Shown here one piece after another: positions 25,311 to 35,758 of a stretch of 55,934 nt of DNA (the first letter of the stretch is position 1; every line of letters starts with the position of its first letter). Under the pieces are notes generated by a model. The model worked only from the letters and a program-made list of their open reading frames with translations. It was not told the DNA's origin and did no database searches. The DNA is from Sphingobium sp. CCH11-B1 (GTDB lineage: Bacteria > Pseudomonadota > Alphaproteobacteria > Sphingomonadales > Sphingomonadaceae): positions 1 to 55,934 of the forward strand of contig NZ_LSJY01000080.1 in NCBI RefSeq assembly GCF_001556865.1, in the 5' to 3' direction. Both the position numbers and the translations under genes were made by a program.

Positions 25311-26180
25311 CTACTTGCGCCGCAACTGCCACCCTGCCGGAAGGGATGGGGCAAAGTGCGACAGGGCATGCGCGTCGATCGCCTCCACAGCGGCGCTGAC
25401 AAGCGGACCGATCCGGGCCATATCCGGATTATGGCCCGCGCCGGGTGCGACGATCCAGGCCGCGGGTGCTTGAGCCGCGGCGAAAAGCGCCGCCGCCTGA
25501 CCCATGTCCACGCGATCGTCGGCCGTGCCCTGCAACATGAGGAACGGGGCTCCAATCGTTCGCACGGCGTCCAGATTGTTCCATTTGTCGGGCAGCAGGC
25601 CGCCGATCCCCGCCGGTGCGGAACCCGCCAACCTGTCGAAGGTCGACAGCGTCACGACACCCGCTACCGGCGCGGTCTGCCCATCCCGCCTCAGCGCGGC
25701 GGCGACATGCAGCGCGACGGCACCGCCCAGCGAATGACCGATCAGGAAGACCCGTGCGTCCGGTCCTGCCAGTCGGCGCGCTTGCGCGACGAAGGCGCGC
25801 CCGTCAGCGACCAGTCCCGCCTGTGTCGGCTTGCCGGGATTGCCGGCAAAGCCACGGTAGGAGACGACGATCACATGGTCGCCGTGCCCGGTCAGATATT
25901 CGGCATAGCGCGCGCTGATGCCCGGGTTCGACCCACGCCCATGGAAGAAGAGCAACACGTCGCGATCGCTCGCATCGCCCGGCCAGTAGTAGCCGGTCAA
26001 CGCAAGGCCATCTTCGCCGGTCACGCGCAGAGGGCGTGGCGCGTGCCGCGTGAAGGCGGCCACATCGACCGGCGCGCCGTCCGCGTGATAGATGCCGTGT
26101 CGCATGGTGCCGGCGCATCCGGCGAGCGTCAGGAATAGCGCTGCCGACATGCCCGCGCGGCGGAAAATACCTGACGTCAT
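25311..26180 (-). CDS. lipoprotein alpha/beta hydrolase
   Basis: A 289-residue hydrolase with a lipoprotein signal (ALFLTLAGC, Cys22). The alpha/beta-hydrolase elements are complete: oxyanion segment LLFFHGRGSNPG, nucleophile Ser in GHSLGG, acid in LQGTADDRVD, and His in GAGHNPD. It is probably an envelope esterase or peptidase-like enzyme; the substrate is not predictable. It is divergent from the Anbu operon and is the first gene outside the integrated element. Confidence 0.85.
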   Translation of the reverse strand: MTSGIFRRAGMSAALFLTLAGCAGTMRHGIYHADGAPVDVAAFTRHAPRPLRVTGEDGLALTGYYWPGDASDRDVLLFFHGRGSNPGISARYAEYLTGHGDHVIVVSYRGFAGNPGKPTQAGLVADGRAFVAQARRLAGPDARVFLIGHSLGGAVALHVAAALRRDGQTAPVAGVVTLSTFDRLAGSAPAGIGGLLPDKWNNLDAVRTIGAPFLMLQGTADDRVDMGQAAALFAAAQAPAAWIVAPGAGHNPDMARIGPLVSAAVEAIDAHALSHFAPSLPAGWQLRRK

Positions 26181-26318
26181 GGCGTCTTTGTGGGCCTCCG
26201 CACGTTGGAGGGCAAGCAAGGCGGCGTTGACGGCATTTTTTCTGTTGCAATCGCGGCGTCGCCGCGCCCTACTGTTGCAACGCACAACCGGCCCGACGGC
26301 CGAGGGAGGATTGTCCAC

Positions 26319-27728
26319 TTGCCCTTCCATGAGATGTTTGAGCCTGACGGTTCGATCCGAGGCTGTTACGACGAAGTGCAGCAATGGGTGGAACGAACCG
26401 GCATCGCCGGGCTCAATCGCCGCATGGACGAGGCCGAAGCGATCTTCCGCCGCATCGGCATTACCTTCGCGGTATATGGGGAAGGGGGCGATCCCGAGCG
26501 GCTGATCCCCTTCGACCTGCTGCCCCGCATCTTCACCGCGCAGGAATGGCGTATTCTGGACAAGGGCATCCGCCAGCGGGCGCGCGCGCTCAACGCCTTC
26601 CTGCATGACGTCTATCACCGCGGGGAAATCGTGAAGGCCGGCATCATGCCTGCCGACATCATCTATAAAAACAGCGCCTATCTGGCCGAAATGGCGGATT
26701 TCACGCCGCCGGGCAAGGTTTACAGCCATATCGTCGGCATCGATATCGTGCGAACCGGGCCAGGCAGTTTCGAGGTGCTGGAGGATAATTGCCGCACCCC
26801 CTCGGGCGTGTCCTATATGCTGGAAAACCGGGAGATCATGACGCGCATGTTCCCGGAGCTTTTCGCCCAGGGCGTCGTCGCACCCGTGGATGACTATCCT
26901 GCCGAATTGCTCAAGTCGCTGAAGGAAGTCGCGCCGCCCGCCTGCAAGGGCGATCCGGTGGTCGTCGTCCTTACGCCCGGTTCGCTGAACAGCGCCTATT
27001 ACGAGCATAGTTTCCTCGCCGACCTGATGGGCGTCGAACTGGTCGAACCTGCGGACCTTTTCGTTGAAGACGACCGCGTCTGGATGAAGACGACGCTGGG
27101 CCCCAAAGCGGTCGACGTCATCTACCGCCGCATCGATGACGAATATATCGATCCGCTGGTGTTCCGGCCTGACAGCCTGCTGGGGGTGCCCGGCATCTTC
27201 AATGTCTATCGCAATGGCGGCGTGACGCTGGCGTCGGCGCCCGGATCGGGCATCGCGGACGACAAGGCCGTTTATATCTACGTGCCTGAGATGATCCGCT
27301 TCTACCTGGGAGAAAAGCCGATCCTGGACAATATCCAGACCTGGCAGTGCGGCAAGCCTGACGAACTTGCCTATGTGCTGGACAACCTCCACGAACTGGT
27401 TGCCAAGGAAGTGCATGGATCGGGCGGCTACGGCATGCTGATCGGGCCAAAATCCACGAAGGACGAGATCGCCGCCTATGCCGATCGCATCAGGGCCAAT
27501 CCGGGCGAATTCATCGCGCAACCGACGCTCGATCTTTCCACCGTCCCGACGCTCGGCCCAGCGGCGGTGGTCGGTCGCCACGCGGACTTTCGCCCCTATT
27601 GCCTGGTGGGCAAGCAGATTCGTCTCGTCCCCGGCGGTCTTACCCGAGTCGCACTGACCGAAGGATCGCTGGTGGTCAATTCCAGCCAGGGTGGCGGGGT
27701 CAAGGACACCTGGGTCCTGCAGGATTGA
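26319..27728 (+). CDS. circularly permuted ATP-grasp type 2 protein (Anbu operon)
   Basis: A 469-residue member of the circularly permuted ATP-grasp family (DUF404/407), with LEDNCRTPSGVSYMLENRE and VVLTPGSLNSAYYEHSFLA as landmarks. The TTG start at 26319 is chosen because GGGAGGA is centred about nine bases upstream and the family begins near FHEMFEPDG; the frame back to 26190 has no homology. These proteins are thought to ligate amino acids or peptides, and with the alpha-E, transglutaminase and Anbu genes that follow they form a conserved operon of unknown end product. Its stop is four bases from the next start. Confidence 0.87.
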   Translation: MPFHEMFEPDGSIRGCYDEVQQWVERTGIAGLNRRMDEAEAIFRRIGITFAVYGEGGDPERLIPFDLLPRIFTAQEWRILDKGIRQRARALNAFLHDVYHRGEIVKAGIMPADIIYKNSAYLAEMADFTPPGKVYSHIVGIDIVRTGPGSFEVLEDNCRTPSGVSYMLENREIMTRMFPELFAQGVVAPVDDYPAELLKSLKEVAPPACKGDPVVVVLTPGSLNSAYYEHSFLADLMGVELVEPADLFVEDDRVWMKTTLGPKAVDVIYRRIDDEYIDPLVFRPDSLLGVPGIFNVYRNGGVTLASAPGSGIADDKAVYIYVPEMIRFYLGEKPILDNIQTWQCGKPDELAYVLDNLHELVAKEVHGSGGYGMLIGPKSTKDEIAAYADRIRANPGEFIAQPTLDLSTVPTLGPAAVVGRHADFRPYCLVGKQIRLVPGGLTRVALTEGSLVVNSSQGGGVKDTWVLQD

Positions 27729-27732
27729 TGAC

Positions 27733-28665
27733 ATGCTGAGCCGGACCGCAGAAAATCTCTTCTGGATGGCGCGCTATATGGAGCGCGCAGAATCCACCGC
27801 CCGGCTGCTCACCATGGGGCAGCGAATGGCGATCCTTCCTGGCGCGCATCACCGCGACGAATGGCGATCGGTCGCGCGCGCGACCGGCGCGGAGCATCGC
27901 TTCCCCGAAGGCAAGACCGTCACCGAAAGCGATGTCGTCGCCTGGCTGATGCTCGACCTCGACAATCCCAGCTCGATCCGCTCCTGCCTGCTCAAGGCGC
28001 GTTCCAACGCCAAATCTGCCCGCACCATGCTGACCCAGGACATGTGGGAAGCGCTGAACGAAGGCTGGCGCAAGCTCGACAGCTATGACGTGGCTGAGGC
28101 GCGGCAGCAGTTGCCGGCGCTGATTGACTGGGTGAAGACCCGCGTCATGACCTTTCGCGGCGCGGCCCATTCGGGACAATTGCGCAATGAGGGGCATGAC
28201 TTCCTGCGCACCGGCTCCGCGCTGGAGCGGGCGCAGATGACGCTGCGCCTGCTGGACGTCAAATATTATGTGCTGTTGCCCGAAACCGAGGTGATCGGCG
28301 GCAATCGCGACCATTATCAATGGACGTCGGTGCTTTACGCCCTGTCGGGCGCGCGCGCCTATCATCATGTCTATGGCGGCACCTATACGCCCTGGCAGAT
28401 CACCGATTTCCTGATGCTGAACCGACTGTTCCCGCGCAGCGTCGCCTATTGTTACGATCAACTGGCTTACCGGCTCAACCGGCTTGCGGGCTGGCATGAT
28501 GCGCGTGCCGCCTGCCATGATACGGTGCAGGAACTGGTCGCGGGCCTTGAGGCGCAGGACAGCGGTGAGATTTTCCGGCGGGGCCTGCATGAAACGGTGC
28601 AGGGTGGCCTCATGATGACGAATCGCCTGGGGCATGAGATCGCCCAGGCCTATCATTTCGGCTGA
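27733..28665 (+). CDS. alpha-E domain protein (DUF403, Anbu operon)
   Basis: A 310-residue all-alpha protein starting MLSRTAENLFWMARYMERAE, the hallmark of the alpha-E family. The middle contains NPSSIRSCLLKARSNAKSARTML and the C-terminal part LNRLFPRSVAYCYDQL. It is always encoded with a circularly permuted ATP-grasp protein and is presumed to work with it. The start at 27733 is four bases after the preceding stop, so translation is coupled. Confidence 0.9.
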   Translation: MLSRTAENLFWMARYMERAESTARLLTMGQRMAILPGAHHRDEWRSVARATGAEHRFPEGKTVTESDVVAWLMLDLDNPSSIRSCLLKARSNAKSARTMLTQDMWEALNEGWRKLDSYDVAEARQQLPALIDWVKTRVMTFRGAAHSGQLRNEGHDFLRTGSALERAQMTLRLLDVKYYVLLPETEVIGGNRDHYQWTSVLYALSGARAYHHVYGGTYTPWQITDFLMLNRLFPRSVAYCYDQLAYRLNRLAGWHDARAACHDTVQELVAGLEAQDSGEIFRRGLHETVQGGLMMTNRLGHEIAQAYHFG

Positions 28666-28691
28666 CGGCAGGCGGGGAGGGGCGCGCTCGC

Positions 28692-29546
28692 ATGAAATTG
28701 CTGGTCCGTCACCAGACTGTCTATCGCTACGCAGCATCGGCGGGACGGGTCGCCATGCGCCTGAAGCTGATGCCAGTGGATACGCCGATGCAGACGGTCG
28801 AGGACTGGCAGGTCAGCGTCAACGGCGATCCGCTGACTGGCTTTCGCTCCAACAGCTATGGCGAGATGGAGGCGGTCTGGATTCGCCACGATCGGCTCGA
28901 CGACGCTGTCATCGTTGCCGAAGGGCTGGTCGAAACCCGCGAGACGCACGGCATAGTGGGTCATCTCTCCAGTCGCGTGCCGCCCGCTTATTATCTGCGC
29001 GACACGCCGCTGACCCGTGCGTCGGAAGGGATAGCCGCCCTTGCCAGCGATCTGCCGGAAGAGGGCGGACCGCTCAATCGCCTCCACGCCCTGTCTGGTG
29101 CGGTCCGCGATGCCGTCGCCTACCGCGCCGGTGTCACGAGCGCTGAAACCAGCGCGGCGCAGGCATTCGCCATCGGCGCGGGCGTTTGCCAGGACCATGC
29201 TCAAATATTCATCGCCGCCGCCCGCTCGCTAGGCGTGCCGGCGCGCTATGTCTCGGGCTATCTGCTCGCGGGCGATGGTGATTTGCTGCATGAAACCCAT
29301 GGCTGGGCGGAAGCTTTCCTGCCGGATCTCGGCTGGATCGGCTTCGATCCGTCCAACCGCGTCTGCGTCACCGACCGTTATCTCCGCCTGGCGAGCGGCC
29401 TTGATGCCGACGATGCCGCGCCTATCCGTGGCTCGGTCACGGTAGCGGGCGACATCAGCATCGACGCGGATGTCCGCATCGCGGTGGCGCAGGATGGCGT
29501 CGAGGAACGGCAGTTGCAGCGCCAGCAGCAACAGACTAGGCCCTAG
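28692..29546 (+). CDS. transglutaminase-like cysteine peptidase (Anbu operon)
   Basis: A 284-residue bacterial transglutaminase-fold protein. The N-terminal beta domain begins MKLLVRHQTVYRY, and the catalytic triad is in GVCQDHA (Cys), HETHGWAEAFL (His) and GFDPSN (Asp). Such enzymes mostly act as peptidases or amide-forming enzymes. The C-terminus carries an unusual Gln-rich tail (ERQLQRQQQQTRP). It lies 26 bases after the alpha-E gene and 91 before the Anbu gene. Confidence 0.88.
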   Translation: MKLLVRHQTVYRYAASAGRVAMRLKLMPVDTPMQTVEDWQVSVNGDPLTGFRSNSYGEMEAVWIRHDRLDDAVIVAEGLVETRETHGIVGHLSSRVPPAYYLRDTPLTRASEGIAALASDLPEEGGPLNRLHALSGAVRDAVAYRAGVTSAETSAAQAFAIGAGVCQDHAQIFIAAARSLGVPARYVSGYLLAGDGDLLHETHGWAEAFLPDLGWIGFDPSNRVCVTDRYLRLASGLDADDAAPIRGSVTVAGDISIDADVRIAVAQDGVEERQLQRQQQQTRP

Positions 29547-29637
29547 ACCCGACAGGACCGATTCCCAGCGATCGCGTACCGGGCGGACGTCCGGCGCCGC
29601 GAACGCGCCAACGAGAATGTGAGGAGGCCGGGGGGCC

Positions 29638-30375
29638 ATGACCTATTGTGTGGCGGTGCGCGTGGACCAGGGGCTGGTCATGCTGTCCGACACCCGCACC
29701 AACGCGGGAATGGACAATATTGCGCGCTTCCGGAAGAGCTTCACCTATCATGTGCCGGGCGAACGGGCGATCACAATGCTCTGTTCGGGCAACCTGTCCA
29801 TCACCCAGGGCGTGAAGGCGGTTCTGAGCAAGGCGATCAAGGAATCCGCGCTCGACCCCGATGTGGAGACCATCCTCAATTGCGACACCATGCATCGCGC
29901 CGCGCAGATCGTGGGTGACGCGATGCGCGCGATGCAGAGCCGGTACCGGGAAAGCATCGAGATGGGCGGATCGGGATCGGGCGCGTCCATCATGATCGCG
30001 GGTCAACGGCGGGGCGGCAAGCCTCGCCTATACCTCGTCTATTCCGCCGGCAATTTCATCGAGGCGACCGAAGACACGCCCTTCTTCCAGATCGGCGAGC
30101 ATAAATATGGCAAGCCCATTCTCGACCGCATCATTCGCCGCGAAACCAGCCTGGAAGATGCGGTGAAAGCGGTGCTGGTGTCGATGGATTCGACCCTGCG
30201 CTCCAATCTTTCGGTGGGCATGCCCCTCGACCTGACGGTGATACCGACGGACATTTACGACTTCCGCGTCCGCACCCGGATCGAAGCCGACAATGAGGAG
30301 TTCGCGCGCATTTCCCACAGTTGGGGCGCCGCCCTGCACAAGGGCTTCAAGGATCTGCCGAACGTCCTGGACTAG
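29638..30375 (+). CDS. Anbu, proteasome-type protease
   Basis: A 245-residue Ntn-hydrolase of the Anbu (ancestral beta subunit) family. After removal of Met the nucleophile is Thr2 (MTYCVAVRVDQGLVMLSDTRTNAG), and GSGSGASIMIAGQ and the C-terminal HSWGAALHKGF block are typical. It self-assembles into open rings in characterised homologues. Its place after ATP-grasp, alpha-E and transglutaminase genes suggests it processes the peptide made by that system. It converges on ilvD. Confidence 0.92.
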   Translation: MTYCVAVRVDQGLVMLSDTRTNAGMDNIARFRKSFTYHVPGERAITMLCSGNLSITQGVKAVLSKAIKESALDPDVETILNCDTMHRAAQIVGDAMRAMQSRYRESIEMGGSGSGASIMIAGQRRGGKPRLYLVYSAGNFIEATEDTPFFQIGEHKYGKPILDRIIRRETSLEDAVKAVLVSMDSTLRSNLSVGMPLDLTVIPTDIYDFRVRTRIEADNEEFARISHSWGAALHKGFKDLPNVLD

Positions 30376-30454
30376 AGCATTTTGGAAGCGGACGGCATCG
30401 GCCGCTGCCTGGGGAAGAAATGCGGAAAATAAAAGATCATATCTTAGGCGAGCA

Positions 30455-32305
30455 CTATTTCTCGATCTGGCTGACGTCGCGCACCGCGCCCCTGGCGGCA
30501 TTGGTCGTCATCGCCGCATAGGCGCGCAGCGCCGGCGTGACCTCGCGCTTGCGGCCGAACGGCTTCCACGCCTTCGGCCCTCGCGCGTCCATGGCCTCGC
30601 GCCGCGCGGCCAGCACCGCGTCGTCCAGTTCCACATTTATGGCTCGCGCCGGAATGTCGATCAGGATCGGATCGCCCGTTTCGATCAGCGCGATCATGCC
30701 GCCTTCCGCCGCCTCGGGCGAGACATGGCCGATCGAAAGACCGGACGAGCCGCCGGAGAAGCGCCCGTCCGTGATGAGCGCGCAGCTCTTCCCCAACCCC
30801 TTCGATTTCAGATAGCTGGTGGGGTAGAGCATTTCCTGCATGCCCGGTCCGCCCTTTGGCCCTTCATAGCGCACGATGACGATGTCTCCGGGCTTTACTT
30901 CATTGCCGAGGATGCCGGCGACCGCCGCGTCCTGGCTTTCATAAACGCGCGCGGTGCCGCGGAAGACATGGATGCTTTCGTCCACGCCAGCAGTCTTCAC
31001 GATGCAGCCTTCAGGCGCGAGATTGCCGAATAGCACGGCGAGGCCGCCATCCTTCGAGAAGGGATGGTCGATCGAGCGGATCACGCCATTTTCGCGGTCG
31101 GTGTCCAGTTCTTCCCAGCGCGCCGACTGGCTGAAGGCGACCTGCGTCGGTACGCCGCCGGGTGCGGCGCGATAGAAGGTGCGCACATCGTCGCTGTTGG
31201 TGCGGGTAATGTCCCACCGCGAAAGGGCGTCTCGCAGCGTGGCGCTGTGGATGGTCGGCAGCGAGGCGTCGACGAGCCCCGCGCGTTCCAGTTCGCCCAG
31301 GATCGCCATGATGCCGCCGGCACGATGGACATCCTCCATATGGACGTCGTTCTTCGCGGGCGCGACCTTGCACAGGCAGGGAACGCGGCGGGAAAGCCGG
31401 TCGATGTCGGACATGGTGAAATCGACGCCGCCCTCATAGGCGGCGGCGAGCAGGTGAAGCACCGTGTTCGTGGAGCCGCCCATCGCGATGTCGAGGCTCA
31501 TCGCATTTTCGAACGCGGCGAAATTCGCGATCGACCGGGGCAGGACGCTGGCGTCGTCCTGCTCATAATAGCGCTTGGTGATGTCGACGATCAGATGGCC
31601 GGCCTCGCGGAAGAGACGCTCGCGGTCGGCATGGGTGGCGAGCACGGAGCCGTTGCCAGGCAGCGACAGGCCAAGCGCTTCTGTCAGGCAGTTCATCGAA
31701 TTGGCGGTGAACATGCCCGAACAACTGCCGCAGGTGGGGCAGGCGGACCGCTCGATGGTCTCCACTTCCTCGTCGGTATAGCTGTCGTCGGCGGCGACGA
31801 CCATCGCGTCCACCAGATCGAGCGCGACCTTCTTGCCGCGCACCACGGTCTTGCCCGCTTCCATCGGGCCGCCGGACACGAAGACCACGGGAATGTTGAG
31901 GCGCATGGCGGCCATCAGCATGCCGGGCGTGATCTTGTCGCAGTTGGAGATGCACACGATGGCGTCAGCGCAGTGCGCATTGACCATATATTCGACGCTG
32001 TCGGCGATCAGGTCACGGCTGGGCAGGGAATAGAGCATGCCGCCATGGCCCATGGCGATGCCGTCATCGACCGCGATGGTGTTGAATTCCTTGGCGACGC
32101 CGCCCGCCGCCTCGATCTCGCGCGCGACCAGCTGGCCCAGATCCTTGAGATGGACGTGGCCGGGCACGAACTGGGTGAATGAATTGGCGATTGCGATGAT
32201 CGGCTTGCCGAAATCCTCGTCCTTCATGCCCGTCGCACGCCAGAGGCCCCGGGCACCCGCCATGTTGCGGCCGTGGGTGGTCGTGCGGGAACGATAGGCA
32301 GGCAT
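30455..32305 (-). CDS. ilvD: dihydroxy-acid dehydratase
   Basis: A 616-residue iron-sulfur dehydratase of branched-chain amino acid synthesis, making the 2-keto acids of valine and isoleucine. Cluster ligands are visible in [12 protein letters not shown] and [20 protein letters not shown] and the C-terminal [17 protein letters not shown] complete the fold. The start [22 protein letters not shown] is the family N-terminus. It is monocistronic here. Confidence 0.97.
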   Translation of the reverse strand: MPAYRSRTTTHGRNMAGARGLWRATGMKDEDFGKPIIAIANSFTQFVPGHVHLKDLGQLVAREIEAAGGVAKEFNTIAVDDGIAMGHGGMLYSLPSRDLIADSVEYMVNAHCADAIVCISNCDKITPGMLMAAMRLNIPVVFVSGGPMEAGKTVVRGKKVALDLVDAMVVAADDSYTDEEVETIERSACPTCGSCSGMFTANSMNCLTEALGLSLPGNGSVLATHADRERLFREAGHLIVDITKRYYEQDDASVLPRSIANFAAFENAMSLDIAMGGSTNTVLHLLAAAYEGGVDFTMSDIDRLSRRVPCLCKVAPAKNDVHMEDVHRAGGIMAILGELERAGLVDASLPTIHSATLRDALSRWDITRTNSDDVRTFYRAAPGGVPTQVAFSQSARWEELDTDRENGVIRSIDHPFSKDGGLAVLFGNLAPEGCIVKTAGVDESIHVFRGTARVYESQDAAVAGILGNEVKPGDIVIVRYEGPKGGPGMQEMLYPTSYLKSKGLGKSCALITDGRFSGGSSGLSIGHVSPEAAEGGMIALIETGDPILIDIPARAINVELDDAVLAARREAMDARGPKAWKPFGRKREVTPALRAYAAMTTNAARGAVRDVSQIEK

Positions 32306-32520
32306 CTGGAACGGTCCTTGACGAGGGGGAAAGCGGCTCCTCTACAGCCATGCGGCCTAGTGTGAAACATATTATTCCTGCCGCCTGGCCTATTTCGCCT
32401 TTCGTGCTTCCAAGGGCTCCGCAGCATTCCTTTTGTTACGCAGGCGGCGCGATGTGCCAGCGCGGGACGTGGGACCGTAACAGGCCTGACATCCGCGCCG
32501 ATCATGGTTAAGGAAGGGTT

Positions 32521-33198
32521 ATGCCGACCTTGAGGCGATCCCTGCTGCACTATGCCGCCATCCTGCTGGCCTCCGCCGCGATGGCTGCTGGCTCCGGGCA
32601 GGCGGGGGCGCAGGGGGAGGAAGATCGCCTGGCGCCTGGCGCCTATCGCTGGATGGCGGAAGGACCGTTCGATGGGCCCATATACCTCATCATCAGCATC
32701 GAGAAGCAGCGGGTCCATGTCTATGACGGAGACCGGCTGATCGGCATCGCGCGGGTTTCGACCGGGACGAAGGGACATCGGACGCCGACCGGCGAGTTTC
32801 CGATCCTTCAGAAACGCCAATGGCATCGATCCAATCTCTACAGCAACGCGCCGATGCCTTTCATGCAGCGACTGACATGGGACGGGATCGCGCTTCACGC
32901 CGGGCATGATCCCGGCTATCCGGCGAGCCACGGGTGCATCCGCCTGCCCTATGCCTTTGCCCGGCAGCTTTTCGCCCTGACGGCGATCGGTACGCCGGTC
33001 GCCGTCACGCAGGATCGGCTGACGGCGGCGCTGAAGCTGGATGCGCTGGTGGCGGCCGATCCGGCCAGCGCGGTCGTGACTTTCGGGACGGCGCTTCGCC
33101 AGGAGAAGGCGGCAGTGACGGAACCGCCCCGACAGGCCGAGGTGCCGATGCTGGAGGTCGATCCGGCGATATTCGGGATGCGCCTCAGACGTCGCTGA
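32521..33198 (+). CDS. L,D-transpeptidase (YkuD family)
   Basis: A 225-residue secreted enzyme with signal peptide (YAAILLASAAMAAGSGQAGA) and a YkuD domain: YLIISIEKQRVHVYDGD, STGTKGHRTPTGEF, and the catalytic block HAGHDPGYPASHGCIRLP containing the His and Cys. It cross-links peptidoglycan or attaches proteins to it in the periplasm. A polar tail of about 60 residues follows the domain. It is divergent from ilvD and convergent with ahpF. Confidence 0.93.
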   Translation: MPTLRRSLLHYAAILLASAAMAAGSGQAGAQGEEDRLAPGAYRWMAEGPFDGPIYLIISIEKQRVHVYDGDRLIGIARVSTGTKGHRTPTGEFPILQKRQWHRSNLYSNAPMPFMQRLTWDGIALHAGHDPGYPASHGCIRLPYAFARQLFALTAIGTPVAVTQDRLTAALKLDALVAADPASAVVTFGTALRQEKAAVTEPPRQAEVPMLEVDPAIFGMRLRRR

Positions 33199-33283
33199 CC
33201 AGCATCGCTGGCCAGAATTTTCCGCGCAGCATCCGGGCGGCCGATCAGGAGACCGGCCGCCCGTCCAACGCCCGCTGGGAAGG

Positions 33284-34864
33284 TCAGGCTGCCTGTGCGG
33301 CGTCTTCCACCGCTGGCAGGCGGATGAGATAGTCGAAGGCGGAAAGCGCCGCGGTCGATCCCGCGCCCATGGCGATGACGATCTGCTTGTAAGGCACGGT
33401 CGTGCAGTCGCCCGCCGCGAAGATGCCGGGCTGGCTGGTCTCGCCGCGCGCGTCGATCTCGATCTCGCCACGTGGCGAAAGGGCGATCGCGTCCTTCAGC
33501 CATTCAGTGTTGGGGACAAGGCCGATCTGAACGAAGATGCCTTCCAGTTCGATGTCATGCTCGGTGCCGTGGTTGCGGTCCTTGTAGCTAAGGCCCGTCA
33601 CCCTCTCGCCATTGCCGTCCACCTTCGTCGTCAGCGCCGACGTGATGATCTTGACGTTGGGCAGGCTGGCGAGTTTGCGCTGGAGAACGGCGTCGGCGCG
33701 CAACTGGCTGTCATATTCGATCAGAGTCACATGGGCGACGATGCCGGCGAGGTCGATCGCCGCCTCGACGCCGCTGTTGCCGCCGCCGATCACCGCGACG
33801 CGCTTGCCCTTGAACAGCGGACCGTCGCAGTGCGGGCAATAGGCCACGCCCTTATTCTTATACTCGTCTTCGCCGGGAACGCCCATCTGCCGCCAGCGCG
33901 CGCCGGTGGAGAGGATGAGGGTCTTGCCCTTCAAGGACGCGCCATTTTCCAGCACGACTTCATGATAGCCGCCTTCGGCCCTGGCAGGGATCAGCTTTGC
34001 CGCCTTCTGGAGGTTCATGATCTCCACGTCATATTCCTTGACGTGCGCCTCCAGTGCTGAGGCGAGCTTGGGCCCTTCGGTGCGGCTGACCGAGATGAAA
34101 TTCTCGATATCCATCGTGTCGAGCACCTGTCCGCCGAAGCGTTCCGCCGCGACGCCGGTGCGAATACCCTTGCGCGCCGCATAGATCGCCGCCGCCGCCC
34201 CAGCGGGGCCGCCGCCGATCACCAGCACTTCGAACGGATCCTGGGCCTTGATCTTTTCGGCGGCTCGCGCTGCCGCGCCGCTGTCGATCTTCGCAACGAT
34301 CTGCTCCAGCTCCATGCGACCGCTGGCAAAGGGTTCGCCATTCAGAAAGACAGTGGGTACGGCCATGACCTTGCGGGCGTCGACCTCTTCCTGGAACAGC
34401 GCGCCATCGATGGCGACATGGCTGATCCGGGGGTTCAATACGCTCATAAGGTTCAGCGCCTGCACCACGTCCGGGCAATTCTGGCAGGACAGGGAGAAAT
34501 AGGTCTCGAACGCGAAGTCGCCGTCGAGGTCGCGGATCTGCTGGATCAGGTCCTGCGCCGCCTTCGACGGATGGCCGCCGACCTGGAGCAGCGCGAGCAC
34601 GAGGCTGGTGAATTCATGTCCCATCGGCAGCCCGGCGAAGGTGACGCCGATGTCCGTGCCCACGCGCCGTATCATGAAGCTCGGGACTCGCTTGCCGCTG
34701 CCCGATGTGACGCTCACCTTGTCCGACAGCTCGGCGATCTCACCCAGCAACTCCTTGAGCTCGCGCGACTTTGCGCTATCGTCAAGCGACGCCACCAGCT
34801 CTATGGGCTGCGTGATGTTCGCCATATAGGCCTTGAGCTGGCCCTTGAGATTTGCGTCCAACAT
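33284..34864 (-). CDS. ahpF: alkyl hydroperoxide reductase subunit F
   Basis: A 526-residue flavoprotein disulfide reductase that reduces AhpC with NAD(P)H. The N-terminal tandem thioredoxin-like domain has CxxC in [11 protein letters not shown] motif [17 protein letters not shown]; redox CPHC in AYCPHCDGP; and the NAD motif [10 protein letters not shown]. The start at 34864 ([10 protein letters not shown]) is the family N-terminus. It follows ahpC by 236 bases with a repeat pair in between. Confidence 0.97.
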   Translation of the reverse strand: MLDANLKGQLKAYMANITQPIELVASLDDSAKSRELKELLGEIAELSDKVSVTSGSGKRVPSFMIRRVGTDIGVTFAGLPMGHEFTSLVLALLQVGGHPSKAAQDLIQQIRDLDGDFAFETYFSLSCQNCPDVVQALNLMSVLNPRISHVAIDGALFQEEVDARKVMAVPTVFLNGEPFASGRMELEQIVAKIDSGAAARAAEKIKAQDPFEVLVIGGGPAGAAAAIYAARKGIRTGVAAERFGGQVLDTMDIENFISVSRTEGPKLASALEAHVKEYDVEIMNLQKAAKLIPARAEGGYHEVVLENGASLKGKTLILSTGARWRQMGVPGEDEYKNKGVAYCPHCDGPLFKGKRVAVIGGGNSGVEAAIDLAGIVAHVTLIEYDSQLRADAVLQRKLASLPNVKIITSALTTKVDGNGERVTGLSYKDRNHGTEHDIELEGIFVQIGLVPNTEWLKDAIALSPRGEIEIDARGETSQPGIFAAGDCTTVPYKQIVIAMGAGSTAALSAFDYLIRLPAVEDAAQAA

Positions 34865-34972
34865 GATCGTAGCTCCGTTGATGGCGCGCCCGTTCGTGCG
34901 GCGCGGAGGCGCATGCGCCGGACGGTGCGACCCGAAGGCCCGGCGGATGCGGTTATGACTTTTCGCGAAGGA

Positions 34973-35030
34973 CCCCTGCAAAAGCAGGAGCCGACTTCCC
35001 AGGCGGGACTGGCCCCTGCTTTTGCAGGAG
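34973..35030. repeat. two complementary hairpins between ahpC and ahpF
   Basis: CCTGC-AAAA-GCAGG (34975-34988) and CCTGC-TTTT-GCAGG (35015-35028) each form a four-base-loop hairpin and, being complementary to each other, can also pair as one long stem (about 16 bp). It resembles dispersed sphingomonad intergenic repeats and may tune ahpF expression relative to ahpC. Confidence 0.6.
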
Positions 35031-35100
35031 TAGGCCAGTCTCAACCTCATGGCGTCGCCGGAGCGGGTGGATGGTCCTCACCCCGGCGGCGCCGGTCTTT

Positions 35101-35664
35101 TTAGATCTTGCCGACCAGGTCGAGCGACGGCGCGAGGGTTTCGGCGCCTTCTTCCCACTTGGCAGGGCAGACTTCGCCCGGATGGCTCGCCCAATATTGC
35201 AGCGCCTTCACCTTGCGCAGCAGTTCGGCGGCGTTGCGGCCGACGCCTTCGGGAGTGATTTCAACCAGCTGGATCACGCCCTCGGGATCGAGCACGAAGG
35301 TGCCGCGGTCGGCGAGGCCGACGCCCTCACGCAGCACGCCGAACTGGTTCGACAGCGCGTGGTTCTGATCACCCAGCATGTAATAATTGATCTTGCCGAT
35401 GGCCGGCGAGGTGTCGTGCCAGGCCTTGTGGCAGAAATGCGTGTCGGTCGACACCGAATAGACTTCCACGTCCATGCCCTGCAGCGTGGGGTAGATGTCC
35501 GCCAGGTCTTCCAGTTCGGTCGGGCAGACGAAGGTGAAGTCGGCCGGGTAGAAGAAGAAGACGGCCCACTTGCCCTTCACATCGGCGTCCGTGACGTCGA
35601 CGAACTTGCCTTCCTTGTACGCGGTGGCCTTGAAGGGCTGAAGGGGAGTGTTGATGAGAGCCAT
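35101..35664 (-). CDS. ahpC: alkyl hydroperoxide reductase subunit C (2-Cys peroxiredoxin)
   Basis: A 187-residue peroxiredoxin that reduces hydrogen peroxide and organic hydroperoxides. The peroxidatic Cys47 is in FTFVCPTE and the resolving Cys166 in GEVCPAKW. Length and sequence are standard AhpC. It is transcribed before ahpF. Confidence 0.97.
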   Translation of the reverse strand: MALINTPLQPFKATAYKEGKFVDVTDADVKGKWAVFFFYPADFTFVCPTELEDLADIYPTLQGMDVEVYSVSTDTHFCHKAWHDTSPAIGKINYYMLGDQNHALSNQFGVLREGVGLADRGTFVLDPEGVIQLVEITPEGVGRNAAELLRKVKALQYWASHPGEVCPAKWEEGAETLAPSLDLVGKI

Positions 35665-35758
35665 GGGCTATCCAGTTCCTTGCTTGAGAGGTTGGCGTTG
35701 CAATGCCGCATGTATGAATTCGGCGGGGGGATGGGAAATTGGTTTTCTCGGACGGGAA

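Noticed and set aside
25311..27734. 807-codon minus-strand frame fusing the hydrolase with sequence opposite the ATP-grasp gene
   Set aside because: Only the last 289 codons (from 26180) are the lipoprotein hydrolase; the rest is the complement of the ATP-grasp coding sequence.
31064..32182. Plus-strand frame opposite ilvD
   Set aside because: ilvD is unmistakable on the minus strand; the His/Val/Gly/Ala-rich opposite frame is a shadow.
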